Assembly: GCA_903851365.1 (NCBI GenBank)
Contig: CAINOB010000103.1
Span: 154,215 to 218,214 of the forward strand
Origin: an uncultured Bacteroidota bacterium
Lineage (GTDB): Bacteria; Bacteroidota; Bacteroidia; Bacteroidales; UBA12481
DNA: 64,000 nt
Reading direction: 5' to 3'
The notes under the pieces were generated by a model. It was not told the DNA's origin and ran no database searches. It saw only the letters and a list, made by a program, of their open reading frames with translations. This document shows, piece after piece, positions 61,201 to 64,000 of this stretch; the first letter of the stretch is position 1, and the number at the start of each line of letters is the position of its first letter. The translations under genes were made by a program, and so were the position numbers.

Positions 61201-64000
61201 TTGGAGTGTAATGGCTTATAACTGTACTGACTCTGTTGCCGTTCAGACCAACGAATCAGGCCGTGTATTCATAGTAAACGAATCTGCTATTAATCAGACT
61301 GTTTCTCCATGGGTGCCAAACGGTTACAATCTTTGGGATTGGACCAACACCGCAAGTACCGCTACCAGTATTGCTAAATTGTATGCCATGCACCTGGGTA
61401 ACTGGGCTACCGTTTCGGCAGCACAGGCTAATACCCCGGTTTATGTAAAAACCAACGGCTTGTACGGTGGTTACTACTGGGCATATGCAGTTGATGATGC
61501 AGGTCGCGTAAGTTGCATTAGTGATCAGAAATTATTCCTTGATGTTTGTGATGTTAACGTAGCCACCTTGTGTGCCCTGCGTTCACAGACTGATGTATAT
61601 CGTTATACCCTCACCGAGGAAGTATTCGTAACTTACGAAGAAACCCGTACCGGTGGCAACATTAAGTTTGTACAGGATGCAACCTGCGGTATTCTTATTC
61701 AGGATCAATTAGGTTCATTACCAAGCGCTGCTTATGGCGAAGGTGCTGGCCTGAAAAACCTGAGAGGAACTCTGGTACTCGCTACTGCTGCTAACCCGAT
61801 GTTGACATTTGTTCCGGTTTGTTGCTATCTCCCGACTAAGAGCTCAACAGGTAATGTTGTTGCTCCGATTGAGATGACTTACAGTCAGTTCAAATCTGAT
61901 GTATACACTGCAGGAACCAACAAATACGAATCGATGCTGGTAAAAGTTACCACCCCGATGGTTGTATTTGATGACTATGGTACTGCCTACAAGAACTGGA
62001 TGTATCTGACTGCTGATGCTGATTTGGCTACAACCACAGCTACTGGTAGTTATGATTATTTCATCCTGAGATCATTGAACACTTCATTGGTTGGAAAAGC
62101 CATTCCTACTGGTCCTGCTTATTATCAGGGTATCAGGAATAACATCAACTGGGGTTCATTGACAGCACCTTCAATCTTTGGTTTGATTACACCACGTAAA
62201 GACGGTGATATTTCTGTTATTGGTGCTCCGGTTATTACAGCCACTCCTAATCCGGCATTGATCGGTGGAGTAGTTGTTGGTATGTGCGGAACAACTAGTA
62301 TCAAAATTTACAACGAAGGTGTTGGCAATGCTATCATCACTGCTTTGTATCTTGATGATGCAGCTGCAACCGACGGATTTAACCTGTTAACTCCTCCTGC
62401 TGTTCCATTTACCTTGGGTACATGGACCAATCAGGCAGTGAATGTTAACTTCTGCCCGACTGTTGCCGGAAACAAAACCACTTACCTGGTTGTTGAATAC
62501 GGTGTTGGACAGGTTCTTCGCATTCCGATCAACGGAACAACGATGTTGATTTACAACCTGCCATTCTTCGAAAACTTTGATGCCGCTCAACCAGCAGCAT
62601 GGGCTACCAATAACATCCTTTATGGTACACCAGGAAACGGTCTGGCTACCGGAACCAGTAAAGCTTTCTATTATGGTTGGAACTGGGTTACACCGAACAG
62701 TCCAAAACCTATCTGGCTTATCACTCCAGGCATAAATCTGGCCGGTGTGGCTAATCCTACGTTGACATTCCGCTTTGGAACCTATTTCAGCTCTTATTTG
62801 CGTGTTGATGTTTCAACCGACTATACTACCTGGACAACGGTTAAGGACTGGGGTTATCATACTCTTGGTAATGCTGTTGGTGCTACTTACTCTGTTGATC
62901 TTACCTCTTATGCAGGAAAGACCATTTATATCAGGTTCTACTCATCCAGTGGTAACTATTTTGGTATTGATGATGTATCAGTCGCAGCTCCGATTACCAG
63001 TCCGATTGTCGTAGCTACTCCGGCATTGGGAGACTTTGGTGGTGTTCAGCTTGGTGCTACTGGTACCATTGCTTTCAGCGTGAAAAACACAGGTGTAAGT
63101 ATTCTTAATGTTAAGAGTGTTACCGTAACCGGTGCAACCTTTACCTTAACGGATACCAATGTTTATCCGATTGAAGTAACCAACACTCCTGGCAGCTGGG
63201 CCTATACAAATGGAAATACTGCTTCAGCAGTTAATTTCTCAGTTAATTTCATGCCAACTGACCTTGGTGTTAAAACTGGTAAGATTACCATCGTTTACGG
63301 ATTGTATGCCGATCAGACGTTGGAAATTCCTGTGACTGGTGAAGGCTTAAGCTGCTACACAGCTGCCGTTGCTACAAAAGGTCGTAACTGGGCTCCAAGT
63401 CAGAATACCTGGTGGAAGTACACTGCAGATAAATTCTCTTTGGTACAGATAACCAGTTGTGATGTACATCAGGCAATTGCTGTTGCAGGTGAATATTCAT
63501 GGGATACTTTCCTATATGTATATTCCGATTGCGCCGGCACCCTGATAGCTTCGAACGACGACATGGAAGCTGCTTGTTCTTACAACCGTGCTTCTTCAAG
63601 CGTTCTTACCGCAGTTAACGGTGGCGAAACCATTTATGCTTTCTTCCCGTTAGCTTTCCCGACTGCTCTGCATGCTTATGAAGGATTCTATTTCAATATC
63701 AACGTATCTTATCCATTGGATGGTGACGTTTGCGAAAATGCAATTCCTTTGACCTTGCCGGTTGTTAATCTCTTTGGAACCACCGTTGGTTACGTTGATG
63801 ATTATAACTCATCACCTTGTTCACCATATTCGAACTACATGGATGGTAACGATAAAGTTTACACCATTACAGTTGCTGACGGTTACCTGATTGGTAATAT
63901 CCTTGGCGCTTATGGTTCAATCCACGTACTTGATGTTTGCCCGAAAACTGACCTTACAAAAGATCATTGCAAGGCATTCGTTGGTGGTCCTAATGGTGGC
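58268..64000 (+). CDS. Giant secreted repeat protein, 3' end outside window
   Basis: The ATG at 58268 opens a frame with no stop to the window end: at least 1911 residues. A signal peptide ends near residue 28 (WSQAQ). Residues 31 to about 970 consist of nine repeats of 94-110 residues with the pattern LLTF...VTVPYGTNLxxLxxxFT...YxVTVT, resembling DUF5018/Ig-like repeats. Then follow an Ig-like segment, an OB-like segment (about 1110-1330), an ASH/choice-of-anchor D-like domain, a choice-of-anchor J-like domain (FFENFDAAQPAAW, about 1430), another ASH-like domain and PPC-like segments. It is probably a surface or T9SS-exported adhesin; the C-terminal sorting domain, if any, is beyond the window. 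Confidence 0.88.
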   Translation, partial: MSKHLRFAKLLSMLAIMLTMSISWSQAQNLSSEKQMLTFGFTTAVNSGAALSTDVTGAINQTTKTIAVSVPYQAVVTSLKATFTSSPFSNVYVGLTPSTGTAAVSGTSPAVSYAAPVTWTVEAENHSFENYVVTVTKASPSTDKSMLSFQGAWAKPWTGPCAANGVILQTESGSFNGTAVTFPVPYGANLDAITTYFTLSPFATCDHTTATAYDFDTNNDLIPDALTFIVTSQSGATQSYTVLPVKGTPSYLDNLLSFAIPTANSVVVDNNAQTITAVVPFSATTIAPTWSVSPYAHVFTTDPNLPGAVEICSAASYTLNTLGATTLHFWIQAEAPSETSHYVLTVTKAAASTANDITAITAAYAKTSTCGVAYTGTVVGSIAGTTVTFTVPFGVTGVTVATLTKSALTRAAVYPTPLITGSTIVITSESGAAKTYTVTITPGTSTTNKQLLTYGFNQADNASYINWTAGATFAGIIDQTLKRVTVTVPFGTDLYHLKAYFTSSDYSCVSIAESNGTYTPQVTKVTLNDHSNHQTYVVVAEDGTQERYEVVVQKDLALTGNDLTAFSITGLVDCLSTPITTTGVFTGTNISISVKYGTNLTALAYTLTQSAGATVSGPASPANFTAPVVFTVTSQAGVAKTFTVTVTPRALNSEAKLLTYKFTAAANSALGGADAVGTVNEAAKTVDVWIPWDARTSISALKATFTLSTGAVMTHSEDTQVLQVSGTTANDFGTPVAYTVYPEACTPTIEYFVNVKVTPNVSTGISAFTFAVTPCATGCPIYNRIDAYARRIYITVPYGTNLASLAPNVVTVTPGATVTVANTSPAKPWTTAMDFTKGPVTYTVTAPDGVTTANWTVSVTAPKCKEHNILAFSLPYAQVAPADLIANHGVPVAIDTVNHTINVIVKKGTALGSIYYTRTLSCGATICCVGGNCQDNQYLDFSQGGCHTCVVTAEDPTVTQAWTICLKEIDTAVPTVTTWSVMAYNCTDSVAVQTNESGRVFIVNESAINQTVSPWVPNGYNLWDWTNTASTATSIAKLYAMHLGNWATVSAAQANTPVYVKTNGLYGGYYWAYAVDDAGRVSCISDQKLFLDVCDVNVATLCALRSQTDVYRYTLTEEVFVTYEETRTGGNIKFVQDATCGILIQDQLGSLPSAAYGEGAGLKNLRGTLVLATAANPMLTFVPVCCYLPTKSSTGNVVAPIEMTYSQFKSDVYTAGTNKYESMLVKVTTPMVVFDDYGTAYKNWMYLTADADLATTTATGSYDYFILRSLNTSLVGKAIPTGPAYYQGIRNNINWGSLTAPSIFGLITPRKDGDISVIGAPVITATPNPALIGGVVVGMCGTTSIKIYNEGVGNAIITALYLDDAAATDGFNLLTPPAVPFTLGTWTNQAVNVNFCPTVAGNKTTYLVVEYGVGQVLRIPINGTTMLIYNLPFFENFDAAQPAAWATNNILYGTPGNGLATGTSKAFYYGWNWVTPNSPKPIWLITPGINLAGVANPTLTFRFGTYFSSYLRVDVSTDYTTWTTVKDWGYHTLGNAVGATYSVDLTSYAGKTIYIRFYSSSGNYFGIDDVSVAAPITSPIVVATPALGDFGGVQLGATGTIAFSVKNTGVSILNVKSVTVTGATFTLTDTNVYPIEVTNTPGSWAYTNGNTASAVNFSVNFMPTDLGVKTGKITIVYGLYADQTLEIPVTGEGLSCYTAAVATKGRNWAPSQNTWWKYTADKFSLVQITSCDVHQAIAVAGEYSWDTFLYVYSDCAGTLIASNDDMEAACSYNRASSSVLTAVNGGETIYAFFPLAFPTALHAYEGFYFNINVSYPLDGDVCENAIPLTLPVVNLFGTTVGYVDDYNSSPCSPYSNYMDGNDKVYTITVADGYLIGNILGAYGSIHVLDVCPKTDLTKDHCKAFVGGPNGG
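58358..61170 (+). repeat. Nine tandem protein-repeat units in the giant surface protein
   Basis: Units begin at about 58358, 58688, 59009, 59318, 59600, 59930, 60215, 60545 and 60854. Lengths are 330, 321, 309, 282, 330, 285, 330, 309 and about 316 bases. Each opens with a Leu-rich strand (LLTFxF or LLSF) and contains a VPYGTN-like turn. DNA identity between units is low, so they are old duplications, not recent expansions. Confidence 0.8.

Noticed and set aside
58249..63599. Several open frames of 65-250 residues on the minus strand within the giant surface protein gene
   Set aside because: They lie opposite a continuous plus-strand frame with signal peptide and clear repeats, and their products are Ser/Arg/Cys-rich without domains.

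Overview
The window looks like a chromosomal segment of an anaerobic or microaerotolerant Bacteroidota (Bacteroidales-like) bacterium. The evidence is a TonB-dependent receptor, lipoproteins with a Cys-Thr/Asn-Lys-Lys type N-terminus, the gliding/T9SS-associated lipoprotein GldB, promoters resembling the Bacteroidota -33/-7 pattern (TTG, 19 bases, TAnnTTTG), few Shine-Dalgarno sequences, and a superoxide reductase/rubredoxin/ferritin/flavodiiron operon. No insertion sequence, phage or CRISPR array is visible. Gene density is high, with several convergent genes overlapping at their ends, and no gap above 300 bases lacks a gene.

Layout. 1-4032: the C-terminal part of a TonB-dependent receptor, a beta-helix lipoprotein and a YncE-like propeller, closed by a terminator. 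4140-10088: two secreted metallophosphatases flank a 5'-truncated alpha/beta-hydrolase remnant and four small membrane proteins. 10176-10249: tRNA-Pro(UGG) with its own promoter and terminator. 10325-14314: a DAACS symporter and the MlaE-MlaF-MlaD lipid transporter, transcribed together on the minus strand. 14380-18521: glycerol uptake and catabolism (glpF, glpK, glpD), with heptanucleotide repeat arrays between glpK and glpD. 18513-29014: a minus-strand operon E2-E3-E1(alpha-beta fusion)-PHP protein-aldolase/SDR fusion, divergent from a GntR/HutC regulator and a SorE-like dehydrogenase. 29011-30949: flavin reductase, NmrA-like protein and divergent HxlR regulator. 30956-38041: secreted GH38 enzyme, two glycosyltransferases and an orphan histidine kinase. 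38046-44396: smpB, miaA, a LOG-family gene, uvrA and a second lpd. 44486-52416: a beta-lactamase-fold protein, meaB, a DUF1573 protein, a very large PD40/outer-membrane protein and an M20 amidohydrolase. 52419-54664: the oxygen-defence operon. 54713-58110: gldB, a small outer-membrane barrel and nadE. 58268-64000: the N-terminal 1911 residues of a giant secreted repeat protein that runs off the window.

The most system-like candidate is the 18.5-29.0 kb catabolic island. A sorbitol-6-phosphate-dehydrogenase-like SDR fused to a class II aldolase, a SorE-like dehydrogenase, a PHP-domain protein and a dedicated 2-oxoacid dehydrogenase complex appear to be under one HutC-type GntR regulator. Other points worth checking are heptamer arrays in three intergenic spots, a serine-hydrolase-fold protein with Thr in place of the catalytic Lys, a DAACS transporter lacking both Asp residues of the sodium sites, a pseudo-peptidase domain in the PD40 protein, and phosphatases without the metal-ligating Tyr. 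All family assignments are from reading the sequence; no database search was run.
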